This document shows, piece by piece, positions 1 to 9,525 of a DNA stretch of 64,000 nt. The notes under the pieces are model-generated. The model was not told where the DNA came from, did not search any database, and saw only the letters and a program-made list of their open reading frames with translations. A program made the position numbers and the translations under genes. Location: positions 62,001 to 126,000 of the forward strand of contig NZ_JAFCJE010000005.1 in assembly GCF_018131185.1 (NCBI RefSeq). The letters run 5' to 3'. How positions within the stretch are numbered: position 1 is the first letter of the stretch; each line of letters starts with the position of its first letter. Source of the DNA: Bradyrhizobium diazoefficiens. GTDB lineage: Bacteria > Pseudomonadota > Alphaproteobacteria > Rhizobiales > Xanthobacteraceae.

Positions 1-312
1 CTCGGCGGCAAGGTCGAGGCTTTCCGCGCCTCCTATGCGGAATGGGGGGCAGTCATCATCCTGCTCAAGGGGCTGACGCCGATCCCCTACAAGCTCGTCA
101 CCATCACCTCGGGCTTTGCCGGCTACAACATCATCCTGTTCATCCTGTGCTCGATCGTTGCGCGCGGCGGACGCTTCTTCGTCGTCGCGATCCTGCTCAA
201 CCGCTATGGCGACTGGATCCGCGTGAAGATCGAGAAGCATCTCGGTCTCGTGGTGGCGGTCGGCGCCATCGTGCTGGTGCTCGGCTTCGTCGTCGCCATC
301 AAGCTGATCTAG
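1..312 (+). CDS. YqaA/DedA-type (VTT domain) inner-membrane protein, 3' end
   Basis: The reading frame is open from base 1 and stops at TAG 310-312, giving the last 103 residues of a protein that begins outside the window. It contains a GLTPIPYKLVTITSGFAGYN stretch, typical of the re-entrant loop of VTT/DedA-superfamily proteins, then a hydrophobic helix, an RGGRFF motif and a final membrane helix ending in AIKLI. Family members are small polytopic inner-membrane proteins linked to lipid flipping and membrane homeostasis. The family call is from motif resemblance; the precise subfamily (YqaA-like) is inferred. Confidence 0.7.
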   Translation, partial: LGGKVEAFRASYAEWGAVIILLKGLTPIPYKLVTITSGFAGYNIILFILCSIVARGGRFFVVAILLNRYGDWIRVKIEKHLGLVVAVGAIVLVLGFVVAIKLI

Positions 313-359
313 AGGCGAGCGGCTTTGCCGCCGCGCCGGCTTCGGCTACGGTTGCCGTC

Positions 360-896
360 ATGATGGTTCGATCCGGCAATCCGGCCTTGCGGCTCGGGAC
401 GCTGATTTCAGCAGTGCTGCTGGTGCTGCTCGGCGCCGGGACCGGGTGGGCGCAATCCGCTCCGCCGGCGCTCGGTTTGCAGGAGCAGGGGCCGCAAGCC
501 GCGCCTCAGCCGTCGACGCCCGCTCCATCGGCGCCGCCGGCGCGCGAGGAAAATCCCGGCCTGATCAATGAAATGGGCAAGCTGTTCGACAAGCTGCCCT
601 CGATCCTGCCGCCGATCAAAAGCCCCAGTGAAACCATGAACGACCTGTCGCGGCTCGCCAAGCCGTCGACCATGGTCTCGGGTCGCGTCGCCTGTCCAGC
701 CTCGTCGAACGGCGCGCCCGACTGCAAGCAGGCCGCCGACCAGCTCTGCCAGAGCAAGGGCTACAAGGAAGGCAAGAGCCTGAATGCCGACTCCGCCGAG
801 AAATGCTCGGCCAAGGTCCTGATCCCGGGCCGGCAACGCAAGCCCGACGACTGCCGCACCGATACTTTCGTGACCAGCGCGCTGTGCCAGAACTGA
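360..896 (+). CDS. Exported Pro-rich, six-cysteine hypothetical protein
   Basis: 178 residues. An N-terminal signal peptide (hydrophobic core about residues 13-27, likely cut after GWAQ) is followed by a low-complexity Ala/Pro linker (about 32-62) and a C-terminal domain with six cysteines (AC, DCK, LCQ, KCS, DCR, LCQ), which would suit three disulfides in the periplasm. The frame is open further upstream to 42, but that part overlaps the preceding membrane-protein gene; the signal peptide starts only at the ATG at 360 (or 363). It precedes aspA by 36 bp and may be co-transcribed. I do not recognise the domain; function unknown. Confidence 0.72.
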   Translation: MMVRSGNPALRLGTLISAVLLVLLGAGTGWAQSAPPALGLQEQGPQAAPQPSTPAPSAPPAREENPGLINEMGKLFDKLPSILPPIKSPSETMNDLSRLAKPSTMVSGRVACPASSNGAPDCKQAADQLCQSKGYKEGKSLNADSAEKCSAKVLIPGRQRKPDDCRTDTFVTSALCQN

Positions 897-932
897 CGTG
901 AAGGCCTCGCGCGCATGCAGCAAGGAGCGCCC

Positions 933-2333
<1,401 letters not shown>

Positions 2334-2339
2334 GGGGCG

Positions 2340-2445
2340 CCGTCATCCGGGGCGCGCGCAGCGCAACCCCGGAATCCATTTCGCCACGCATACTGATGCC
2401 CGATGGATTCCGCGTTCGACGCTGATGCGTCGCCCCGGAATGACG
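2340..2445. repeat. Interspersed palindromic repeat (CCGGGG/GGAATGACG type)
   Basis: About 106 bp between aspA and the next flavoprotein gene. The ends are complementary (CGTCATCCGGGGCG at one end, CGCCCCGGAATGACG at the other), with internal GGAATCCAT/ATGGATTCC arms, so it can fold into a long hairpin. Close relatives lie at 59635-59739 and 60631-60711 in this window. Such REP-like elements are common between genes of Bradyrhizobium-type genomes. Confidence 0.8.
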
Positions 2446-2584
2446 AGGAGAGAATTCCGCACCTTGGAATAGTATCGCTGGTGCCGCCTACGGCGCCAAA
2501 ACGCAATACTTGACAGTGGAAAGATTGCCTTGTTGGTATGTTGCCCAACCTTCCATTGACCGGCCAACAGAGGATCGTTTCGCT

Positions 2585-3553
2585 ATGTCCATGCCTGCCC
2601 TGTTCAAGGGACGCCTGTCGATCCCCGTGATCGGCTCGCCGCTCTTCATCATCTCGGTGCCCGATCTCGTGATCGCGCAGTGCAAGGCGGGGGTGGTCGG
2701 CTCGTTTCCGTCGCTGAATGCCCGGCCGCCGGAGCTGCTCGACGAATGGCTCGCGCGCATCACCGAAGAACTCGCGGCCTATGACCGCGCCCATCCCGAC
2801 AAGCCGTCGGCGCCGTTCGCGGTCAACCAGATCGTGCACAAGTCGAACAACCGGCTCGACCACGACATGCAGCTCTGCGCCAAGTACAAGGTGCCGATGA
2901 TCATCTCCTCGCTCGGCGCCCGCGAGGAGCTGAACCAGGCCGTGCACGGCTGGGGCGGCATCGTCTTCCACGACGTGATCAACCAGAAATTCGCGCACAA
3001 GGCGATCGAGAAGGGCGCTGACGGTCTGATCCTGGTCGCGGCCGGCGCCGGTGGCCATGCCGGCACTATCTCACCGCTGGCCTTCGTCGCCGAAACCCGC
3101 AAGTGGTTCGATGGTCCGATCGCGCTGTCAGGGGCGATCGGCAACGGCAAGGCGATCCGCGCCGCACGAATCCTCGGCGCCGACTTCGCCTATATCGGCT
3201 CGGCTTTCATCGCGACCAAGGAAGCCAATGCGGTCGAGAAGTACAAGGAGATGATCGCGGGCGCGACGGCCGACGACATCGTCTATTCCAACCTCTTCAC
3301 TGGCGTGCACGGCAACTACCTGAAACCTTCGATCCTGGCTGCCGGCATGGATCCCGAGAATCTGCCGACCTCCGATCCCTCCAAGATGAATTTCGGCACC
3401 GACGCCTCCGGCGAGCGCGCCAAGCCGAAGGCCTGGAAGGAAATCTGGGGCTCGGGCCAGGGCATCGGCAGCATCGACGGCATCGTACCTGCCGCCGAAC
3501 TGATCGCGCGTTTCAAGAAGGAATACGACGAAGCCATCGATCCGCCGTTGTAG
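2585..3553 (+). CDS. Nitronate monooxygenase-family FMN protein (copy 1)
   Basis: 322 residues forming a TIM-barrel FMN oxidoreductase of the nitronate monooxygenase/2-nitropropane dioxygenase family, which also includes FabK-like enoyl reductases and NADH:quinone reductases. Visible family features are the N-terminal PVIGSPLF motif, the AGVVGSFPSLN segment and AAGAGGHAG with the conserved His at about residue 158, followed by ALSGAIGNGKAI for phosphate binding. The ATG at 2585 is chosen because upstream sequence in frame resembles no family N-terminus. The next gene is a TesB-like thioesterase, and a paralogue lies at 6435-7409. The true substrate (alkyl nitronate, propionate-3-nitronate or an acyl thioester) cannot be told from sequence. 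Confidence 0.82.
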   Translation: MSMPALFKGRLSIPVIGSPLFIISVPDLVIAQCKAGVVGSFPSLNARPPELLDEWLARITEELAAYDRAHPDKPSAPFAVNQIVHKSNNRLDHDMQLCAKYKVPMIISSLGAREELNQAVHGWGGIVFHDVINQKFAHKAIEKGADGLILVAAGAGGHAGTISPLAFVAETRKWFDGPIALSGAIGNGKAIRAARILGADFAYIGSAFIATKEANAVEKYKEMIAGATADDIVYSNLFTGVHGNYLKPSILAAGMDPENLPTSDPSKMNFGTDASGERAKPKAWKEIWGSGQGIGSIDGIVPAAELIARFKKEYDEAIDPPL

Positions 3554-3562
3554 TTCTCGTGT

Positions 3563-3607
3563 CCCGGACGCGCTGCAGCGTGTAACGCTGCTGCGCTGCG
3601 TCCGGGG
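3563..3607. repeat. Short GC-rich inverted repeat
   Basis: Arms reading CCCGGACGC-GCTGCAGCG and CGCTGC-GCTGCGTCCGGGG face each other just after the nitronate monooxygenase gene and 27 bp before the thioesterase start. It resembles half of the longer interspersed palindromes elsewhere in the window and could also act as a transcription or mRNA-processing hairpin. Confidence 0.5.
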
Positions 3608-3633
3608 AACGCCAGCCGAGGTATCGAACAGAT

Positions 3634-4407
3634 ATGCCCCCCGTCTACCGCGTCGACGGCAACAATGTCGTCAGCAGTCCGGATGCCGCCGGCCCCTGGG
3701 ACCCGCGCATGCAGCACGGCTCGGCGCCGGCTTCGCTGGTGACATGGGCGGCCGAGCGCATTCCGACGCCTGTTGCGATGGACATCGCGCGCGTCACGAT
3801 CGATCTGATGCGCCCGGTGCCGGTCGGGCCGCTTACGATCGCGACCGAAGTCTTGCGCGAGGGCCGCAAGATTCAGCTCTGCCAGGTCAAGCTGCTCGCC
3901 GACGGCGTGCAGGTGGTTGGCGCCACCGTGCTCAAGATCAGGCGCCAGGCGCTGACGCTGCCCGATGGCGTCAAGGAGCTGCCGGTCACGTTACCTTCGC
4001 CCGAGGATTCGCTGGTCGAGGAGAGTGCCGCCGTCACCAGCCCGTTCGTGCGATTGGTCTCGATGCGCGCCGCGCGCGGCCGCTTCGGCCAGGCCGGCGC
4101 CGGCGCGATCTGGTTTCGCGTCGACAATCCGCTGATCGAGGGCGAGGCGATCTCGCAGGCGATGCGCGCAGTGGTCGCCGCCGACTTTTCCAACGGCACC
4201 GCCTCGATGCTCGACTTCCGCGCCTGGACCTACATCAACGCCGATCTCACCGTGAGTTTTTCGCGCCAGCCGGTCGGCGAGTGGATCCTGCTCGACGGTG
4301 AGTCCTGGATCGGCGCTGACGGCGCCGGACTCGCAATGTCGCGCCTCGCCGACCGCCAGGGCTATTTCGGCCGCGCGGTGCAGAGCCTCGTGATCGAGAA
4401 GCGGTGA
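3634..4407 (+). CDS. TesB-like acyl-CoA thioesterase family protein (double hotdog)
   Basis: 257 residues, the usual length for a two-hotdog TesB/acyl-CoA thioesterase II-type protein. The N-terminal hotdog includes GSAPASLVTWAAER and DLMRPVPVGPLTI, the C-terminal one YINADLTVSF and LLDGESWIGADGAGLAMSRL. Family members hydrolyse acyl-CoA to free acid and CoA in the cytoplasm. It follows a nitronate monooxygenase homologue on the same strand and lies opposite an acyl-CoA ligase at 4749-6311, so a role in acyl-CoA turnover is likely. Chain length or substrate is unknown. Confidence 0.78.
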   Translation: MPPVYRVDGNNVVSSPDAAGPWDPRMQHGSAPASLVTWAAERIPTPVAMDIARVTIDLMRPVPVGPLTIATEVLREGRKIQLCQVKLLADGVQVVGATVLKIRRQALTLPDGVKELPVTLPSPEDSLVEESAAVTSPFVRLVSMRAARGRFGQAGAGAIWFRVDNPLIEGEAISQAMRAVVAADFSNGTASMLDFRAWTYINADLTVSFSRQPVGEWILLDGESWIGADGAGLAMSRLADRQGYFGRAVQSLVIEKR

Positions 4408-4509
4408 GCGTGACGGCGAGCGCCGCGATTGCTCTTTGGTCCGATTGAACGGCAGGCTTCCGCCGCCGCGGAAGGGATGCTTGGTCGTGTTCAGAGGCAT
4501 CCTGCCTGT

Positions 4510-4608
4510 TCAGATTCCGTAGAAGATCTTGATCTCCCACAGCACCACGATGATAGCCGTGATCAACGCGATCGCGGCGACTGCACTTTCCAGGGAAGCG
4601 ACTCTCAT
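4510..4608 (-). CDS. Candidate 32-residue single-pass membrane microprotein
   Basis: A short reading frame on the minus strand encodes 32 residues: MRVASLESAV, then a hydrophobic run (about residues 9-23, AAIALITAIIVVLW), then EIKIFYGI. GGAGAG lies 4-9 bases upstream of its ATG, a good ribosome binding site. The remaining intergenic sequence (4408-4748) shows no other gene. Small single-helix proteins of this type often bind larger membrane proteins, but nothing in the context shows a partner. It is upstream of, and reads in the same direction as, no close gene. Coding status is inferred from RBS plus helix only. Confidence 0.45.
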   Translation of the reverse strand: MRVASLESAVAAIALITAIIVVLWEIKIFYGI

Positions 4609-4748
4609 CCTACTCTCCGCTTCCCAGCCCCGTCCGCGGTCTAGGTGATTCCCCGATTCGCAGGCAATTGCGTGGGCATCGCCGCCAGGCACTCCGTCGC
4701 GCGCTGTGGTGTCGGCGCCACAACGACACCGTAGAATCCCGGGGGGTT

Positions 4749-6311
4749 TTACCCCACCATCCGGTCCCTGCCGCTCCAGAAGCCCGCACGCAGTACCTTC
4801 TTGTCGACCTTGCCGACGCCGGTCATCGGGAGCTGGTTGACGAACTGGATCTGCTTGGGCGCATGTGCCGAGCCCTTTCGTGTCTTGACCAGGTTGATCA
4901 GTTCGTCCGGATCGGGCCGTGCGCCCTCGCGCGGCACGACGATGGCGGTGACGGCTTCGCCCCATTTCTCGTCGGGGATGCCGACGACCGCGACCATGGC
5001 GACATCGGCATGTTGCGACAGCACGTCCTCGACTTCGCGCGGGAAGATGTTGAAGCCGCCGGACACGATCATGTCCTTCTTGCGGTCGAGGATGAAAATG
5101 TAGCCGCGCTCGTCCTTGCGCGCGATGTCGCCGGTGTGGACCCAGCCGTTCTTCAGCGTCTCGGCGGTGATGTCGGGCCGCTTCCAGTATTCGGCCATGA
5201 CATGCGGGGCGCGCACGCAGATCTCGCCGGCCTCGCCCGTCTTCACTTCCTGATCGTTATCGTCGAGGATCCTGACCTCGCAGGCCGCGATCGGGAAGCC
5301 GCAGGACAGGAACAGCTCGGGCGTCCTGGGATCGTGGTCCGCCTTGCGCAGCACCGAGACCGGATAGCATTCGGTCTGGCCGTAAAGCTGCGAGAACACC
5401 GGTCCGATGCGTTCGATGCCCTCGACGAGCCGGCTCGGCGACATCGCGGACGCTCCGTAGAGCACCAGATCGAGCGAGGACAGATCGGTCTTGTCAAGCG
5501 CAGGATGGTCGAGCAGCACGTAGATCATGGTCGGCACGAACAGCGTGAAGTCGATGCGCTCGCGCGCGATCGTGGCCAGCACGGCCTCGGGATCGAATCC
5601 CCTCAGCATGTGCACGGTGCCGCCGCGCATGAGGGTCGGCAGCACTTTCGTGCCGGCGACATGACTGATCGGGGCGACGGTGAGGTAGCGTGCCGCGTCG
5701 GGGATCTCGAAGTCGGCGAGGATCGCAGCGGCGGCCCCGGCATTCTCGCGGTGATAGCGCAACGCGCCCTTGGATTTGCCGGTGGTGCCGCCGGTGTAGT
5801 TCAGCGTGGAGAGATCGTCGAGGCTGGCAAGACACTGCGCGCTGGCGTGTCCCGCGCTCTCGATGGCCGCCAGCAGATCGACGCCGTAGCCGGCCGGCCC
5901 CATGGTGAAGACCGCCTTGAGCAGGCTCGCTTTCGCAGCGAGCTCGCCGCCGCGGTCGCGGAAGGCGGCTGCATCGATCACCAGCATCTCCGCCTCGGAA
6001 TCCTCGAGCTGGAACAGCTGGTCCTCCAGCGATCCCAGCGGATGCAGCCAGGTGATGCAGAGCCGCGACAATTGCGCGGCGACGCCGGCGCACCAGGTGT
6101 CGGCACGGTTCGCGGTGAGGAAGGCGACGCGCGCGCCCGCCTGCAATCCAAGCCGCATGAACACGCCCTGGATGCGTCCGATTAAATCGATGGTGCCTTG
6201 ATAGCTCAGCGATCCCCCGGGCCATTCGAAAGCGGTGCGGCCGGGATAGCGCGACAGCGCCCGTAGCGTCTGCGCGCAAGTCGGGGACGATGCATGGAGC
6301 GGATCGGACAT
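4749..6311 (-). CDS. AMP-dependent acyl-CoA synthetase/ligase
   Basis: 520 residues of the ANL superfamily, activating a carboxylic acid with ATP to an acyl-AMP and then to an acyl-CoA. Motifs are in order: the P-loop-like LNYTGGTTGKSKGA (near 168), LYGQTECYP (near 304), HTGDIARKDERGY with the ATP-binding Asp, FNIFPREVEDVL, and the C-terminal GVGKVDKK with the catalytic Lys. Length fits medium-chain or aromatic acid CoA ligases. It is divergent from the second nitronate monooxygenase homologue; the short intergenic region likely holds both promoters. Substrate unknown. Confidence 0.85.
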   Translation of the reverse strand: MSDPLHASSPTCAQTLRALSRYPGRTAFEWPGGSLSYQGTIDLIGRIQGVFMRLGLQAGARVAFLTANRADTWCAGVAAQLSRLCITWLHPLGSLEDQLFQLEDSEAEMLVIDAAAFRDRGGELAAKASLLKAVFTMGPAGYGVDLLAAIESAGHASAQCLASLDDLSTLNYTGGTTGKSKGALRYHRENAGAAAAILADFEIPDAARYLTVAPISHVAGTKVLPTLMRGGTVHMLRGFDPEAVLATIARERIDFTLFVPTMIYVLLDHPALDKTDLSSLDLVLYGASAMSPSRLVEGIERIGPVFSQLYGQTECYPVSVLRKADHDPRTPELFLSCGFPIAACEVRILDDNDQEVKTGEAGEICVRAPHVMAEYWKRPDITAETLKNGWVHTGDIARKDERGYIFILDRKKDMIVSGGFNIFPREVEDVLSQHADVAMVAVVGIPDEKWGEAVTAIVVPREGARPDPDELINLVKTRKGSAHAPKQIQFVNQLPMTGVGKVDKKVLRAGFWSGRDRMVG

Positions 6312-6434
6312 ATGTTTCCTCGTTGCTTGTCACCGGCTTCTGGCGTGCCAATGTTGCTGATGACGCTAGCACAGGGACCGCGGGATGAAACGACAAAGCC
6401 CGTGCTGCGAGGCAAGAGTGACAAGGAGAATTGG

Positions 6435-7409
6435 GTGGCATCCGATCGACTGCAACGCTTTCGCGATCGTCTCGCTCTGCCCTTGATCGCTGCGCCGATG
6501 TTCCTGGTGTCGGGCGTCGAGCTCATGGTCGCGGCCTGCCGCAACGGGGTCGTCGGCAGCTTCCCGACCGTGAATTGCCGCAGCACGGACCAGCTCGATG
6601 CATGGCTCACCGCGATCGAGACGCGGCTGCGCCAGCACGAAGACCAGACCGGCCGCAAGGCGGCGCCGCTCTGTCCGAACCTGATCGTGCACCGCTCCAA
6701 TGCGCGGCTGGAGCAGGATCTCGCCGTGCTACTGCGGCACAAGCCCGAGGTCGTCATCACGTCGGTCGGCTCGCCCGCGCCCGTGTTGAAGCCGTTGCAC
6801 GATGCCGGTGCGCTTGTGCTGGCCGATGTCGCTTCCATCCGCCATGCCGAACGCGCGGCGGAAGCAGGTGCCGACGGGCTGGTGCTGCTCACCGCGGGCG
6901 CCGGCGGCCAGACCGGCTGGCTCAACCCGTTCGCCTTCGTCCGCGCGGTCCGTGCATTCTACGACGGCGTCATCGTGCTCGCGGGCGGCATCAGCGACGG
7001 CCATTCGCTGCACGCGGCCGAAGTGCTCGGCTGCGATCTCGCCTATATGGGCACGAAGTTCATCGCGACGCGCGAGAGCATGGCGGACGACCGCCACAAG
7101 CGGATGCTGGTCGAGAGCAGCGCCGACGACGTCCTGCTCACCACCGCCTTTACCGGCCTGCAGACCAGTATGCTGAGGCCGTCGATCGTGGCCGCCGGGC
7201 TTGATCCCGACGATCTGCCGGCGCGCGGCGCGATCGACATCGCCGAGGATATCGATCTGGCCGCGCGCGAAAACCGGCCGAAGCGGTGGCGTGACATCTG
7301 GAGCGGCGGGCACTCCACCTCTGGTGTCACCGACGTGCTCCCTGTCGACGAACTCGTTGCGCGGACGGGGGTCGAATATCGTGAGGCGAGGGCACGTCTC
7401 TCCCCGTAA
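6435..7409 (+). CDS. Nitronate monooxygenase-family FMN protein (copy 2, His-to-Gln variant)
   Basis: 324 residues, clearly paralogous to the protein at 2585-3553 (shared PMFLVSG/PLFIIS start, NGVVGSFPT, GADGLV, AYMGTKFIATRES). The GTG at 6435 is chosen because AAGGAG lies 6 bases upstream and the resulting length matches its paralogue; earlier in-frame starts would overlap the divergent acyl-CoA ligase. In the active-site segment AGAGGQTGW a Gln (about residue 159) replaces the His of the paralogue's AGAGGHAG. In characterised nitronate monooxygenases this His is the catalytic base, so this copy may do different chemistry, for example an acyl-CoA or quinone reduction. It needs FMN if functional. 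Confidence 0.82.
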   Translation: MASDRLQRFRDRLALPLIAAPMFLVSGVELMVAACRNGVVGSFPTVNCRSTDQLDAWLTAIETRLRQHEDQTGRKAAPLCPNLIVHRSNARLEQDLAVLLRHKPEVVITSVGSPAPVLKPLHDAGALVLADVASIRHAERAAEAGADGLVLLTAGAGGQTGWLNPFAFVRAVRAFYDGVIVLAGGISDGHSLHAAEVLGCDLAYMGTKFIATRESMADDRHKRMLVESSADDVLLTTAFTGLQTSMLRPSIVAAGLDPDDLPARGAIDIAEDIDLAARENRPKRWRDIWSGGHSTSGVTDVLPVDELVARTGVEYREARARLSP

Positions 7410-7546
7410 GAATGCGGAAAGTCAGGGGCGCTCGTCCGATCACAGTTAATCCAGGGCGCGCTCGAAACGCCACGCTTAACGGCAGATTAACCAACGCCCG
7501 CCAAGAATCCCTCACGGCCGCCAATCAGGACCGAGAGGGACAGGCG

Positions 7547-7795
7547 ATGGACTTCGATTATCTCAATACCAAGACGGCGGCTTCGCTGGACGAAATCCGC
7601 GTTCGCGTCGCTCATGCCCTGGCCCGCCACCCGCTGTGCCGCAACGTCCGTTTCGACATCGTCAGCGTCCCCCGCACCCGCCGAGGCGGTAACTGGACGG
7701 TGGCGCTGCAATCGGTCGAGCCGCGCGCGGTCTGGGAGGCCTCGGAGATCGTCGCCGACATCCAGGACGCCTACGAGCTGGCCGTAGCTGCTTGA
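7547..7795 (+). CDS. Conserved small hypothetical protein (82 aa)
   Basis: 82 residues from ATG 7547, preceded by GAGAGGGA about 8 bases upstream. The protein is soluble and of mixed charge, with no signal peptide or membrane helix; its core has RVRVAHALARHP and a NWTVALQSVEP strand pair ending in an EIVADIQDAYEL helix. I do not recognise a domain. The upstream in-frame extension to 7412 has no RBS and is probably untranslated. It lies between the flavoprotein gene and an envelope protein, separate from both by more than 100 bp. Confidence 0.6.
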   Translation: MDFDYLNTKTAASLDEIRVRVAHALARHPLCRNVRFDIVSVPRTRRGGNWTVALQSVEPRAVWEASEIVADIQDAYELAVAA

Positions 7796-7905
7796 TTTAC
7801 CAGGATTTTTACGGGGCTATGTCGCGGCAAACATACTGATTGTCGCAACGATGGCACACTCAAGCCTTAATTCGTGCCCTTTTCCCGGGCAACGTTAACA
7901 AACTC

Positions 7906-8646
7906 GTGAAGCGTCCGTTCCCGGAGAGACGTTTGTCCAAAGCCATCACCATCGTTGTGCTGACCTGTTTCCTCGTTCTGGGCGCCGCCACCACCGCCAT
8001 CCTTGGCCGCGACAGCGTACCCAGCGTCAGCGAAGAGATGATCTCGCAGACCCCTCCGCCGAAGCCGCTAGCAGCCAACCGCGCCGCCAAGGCCGACCGC
8101 CTGGTTCCGACGCTGGCGCTGGCTTCGGCCGCGTATGAGCCGGTCCAGGTGCCCGCCGACAGGCTTGCCCAGGCTCCCGTGCTGACCGAGCCGTTGCGCC
8201 AGGCCTTCGCTGCCGCCACGCCGTCGGACTTTCCGATGCCGAAACCAAGCGCGCATGAGGCGCCCGCCGCAGCGGAGGTTCCCGCCGTCGAAGTCCCGGC
8301 CAAGCCGAAGGTTGTGGCGAAGCCGCAGCCGCAGAAAAACTATTCGCTGCTCTCCGACGCACAGATCGCGGGGATCAGGGATCGTCTGAAGCTGTCCTCG
8401 TCGCAGGAATATTACTGGCCTTCGGTCGAGACCGCGCTGAGAAACGTCGTCCGCAAGATCTCGGCCAACAGGCTCTCCAATCCGCACGCGCCACCTAGCG
8501 CGCAGATCGATCCGAATTGCGATGAGGTCCAGCAGTTGAAGTCGGCAGCAATGCCCCTGCTGTTCCAGCTGCGTGACGATCAGAAGGAAGAAGTGCGTAA
8601 GCTGGCCCGCCTCATCGGGCTTGAAAAGGTCGCGCAGCAGATCTGA
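7906..8646 (+). CDS. N-terminally anchored Ala/Pro-rich hypothetical protein
   Basis: About 246 residues from GTG 7906. An N-terminal helix (AITIVVLTCFLVLGAATTAIL) anchors or exports the protein, followed by a long Ala/Pro/Val-rich linker (about 45-140) and a C-terminal helical domain beginning SLLSDAQIAGIRDRLKLS and ending QKEEVRKLARLIGLEKVAQQI. The start is uncertain: TTG 7933 has GGAGAG 4 bases upstream and keeps the helix, while an earlier TTG at 7840 is less likely. The C-terminal domain looks like the small helical domains of Bradyrhizobium periplasmic proteins; function unknown. It may be co-transcribed with the next envelope gene. Confidence 0.6.
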   Translation: MKRPFPERRLSKAITIVVLTCFLVLGAATTAILGRDSVPSVSEEMISQTPPPKPLAANRAAKADRLVPTLALASAAYEPVQVPADRLAQAPVLTEPLRQAFAAATPSDFPMPKPSAHEAPAAAEVPAVEVPAKPKVVAKPQPQKNYSLLSDAQIAGIRDRLKLSSSQEYYWPSVETALRNVVRKISANRLSNPHAPPSAQIDPNCDEVQQLKSAAMPLLFQLRDDQKEEVRKLARLIGLEKVAQQI

Positions 8647-8730
8647 CGCGGGTTCCTTTCGGAACCGCTCTCGCATCAGGAACATCTGGCAATCAACGTG
8701 CGTTGCTCGCCCCAAAGAGGGAGTGGATCA

Positions 8731-9465
8731 ATGCGCGCCTCGACCGCCTATTTCGTCGGTGCCGGAACCATTGTTGCAGCGATTGCTATCGGCCTCGGCG
8801 GCGGCATCGTTGCCGGCAACATCATGAATCCGGTCACGTCCAAACGGGGCCCGGACACCAGCAAGATGGCGCAGCGTGCCGAATCCGCCGGCGCGACGGC
8901 GGCGACAAACGCGCCTTCGGCAAACGCAGCTTCGGAACGCGTCAATTACCTCACCGGTTCGCAAGCCTTCGGCACGATCATGGCCGCGCCGGCGCAAGCC
9001 GAAGCCAAGCCTGAGACCACCAAGCCTGAGACCACCAAGCCTGAAGCCGCAAAGCCTGACACGCAGCCTGCTCAGGCGAACGCCGAACCGCCGGCACCGC
9101 CGCCTTCACAAGCGGCCGCCGTCGAGCCGCCGAAGGAACAGGCCAAGCCAGCAATCGGCTCCTCCTCGAAGGCCGCTAAATCCACCGAGCAGCAGGCCTC
9201 GGCCGATCCGACGTCCTCACCCGAGAACGCCTATGCCAAGGCCAGGGAGTCCGACGTGAAGCGTGCGGCGTCCGAGCGGCGCCGGATGGAGCGCCGTGAC
9301 CGCTGGGCCGAGCGCCGCTACTACGATTCCCGCGAGCCGCGCGGCCGTCCCGATTGGGACGACGTCGCCCGCAACGTCCGCGAAGATTCCGAGGCGCGCG
9401 ATTACGCCGGCCGGCCGCGCAGCAGCTTCCCGCAGATCAGGCTGTTCGGGCCCGACGACGATTAG
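8731..9465 (+). CDS. Envelope hypothetical protein with Lys-Pro-Glu-Thr repeats
   Basis: 244 residues from ATG 8731, with AGGGAG 9 bases upstream. A Gly/Ala-rich membrane segment (FVGAGTIVAAIAIGLGGGIVAG, residues about 6-27) is followed by a disordered Ala/Pro/Lys region holding tandem KPETT/KPEAA units (DNA repeats near 9006-9060) and a strongly basic, Arg-rich tail (ERRRMERRDRWAERRYY) ending in a RLFGPDDD acidic tip. This suggests an inner-membrane anchored periplasmic spacer, possibly contacting peptidoglycan or the outer membrane. No recognisable catalytic domain. Function unknown. Confidence 0.6.
   Translation: MRASTAYFVGAGTIVAAIAIGLGGGIVAGNIMNPVTSKRGPDTSKMAQRAESAGATAATNAPSANAASERVNYLTGSQAFGTIMAAPAQAEAKPETTKPETTKPEAAKPDTQPAQANAEPPAPPPSQAAAVEPPKEQAKPAIGSSSKAAKSTEQQASADPTSSPENAYAKARESDVKRAASERRRMERRDRWAERRYYDSREPRGRPDWDDVARNVREDSEARDYAGRPRSSFPQIRLFGPDDD
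9006..9060 (+). repeat. In-frame tandem repeat encoding KPETT units
   Basis: Fifteen-base units (AAGCCTGAGACCACC and variants) occur three to four times in tandem inside the preceding envelope gene. Unit copy number could change by slippage without breaking the frame, since each unit is five codons. Confidence 0.7.
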
Positions 9466-9525
9466 CGGCTGGCCCGGGATCGCGGCCGCAATGGTGGAAG
9501 GTGCGCCGTCACGATCGCGCCGCCG

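Noticed and set aside
42..359. 5' extension of the secreted six-Cys protein frame
   Set aside because: It overlaps the upstream membrane-protein gene in another frame and encodes Arg/His-rich shadow sequence; the signal peptide begins at 360.
4668..6185. 505-residue plus-strand frame opposite the acyl-CoA ligase
   Set aside because: It is an antisense shadow: its residues are Arg/Glu/His/Asp-rich low-complexity and the opposite strand encodes a complete ANL enzyme with all motifs.
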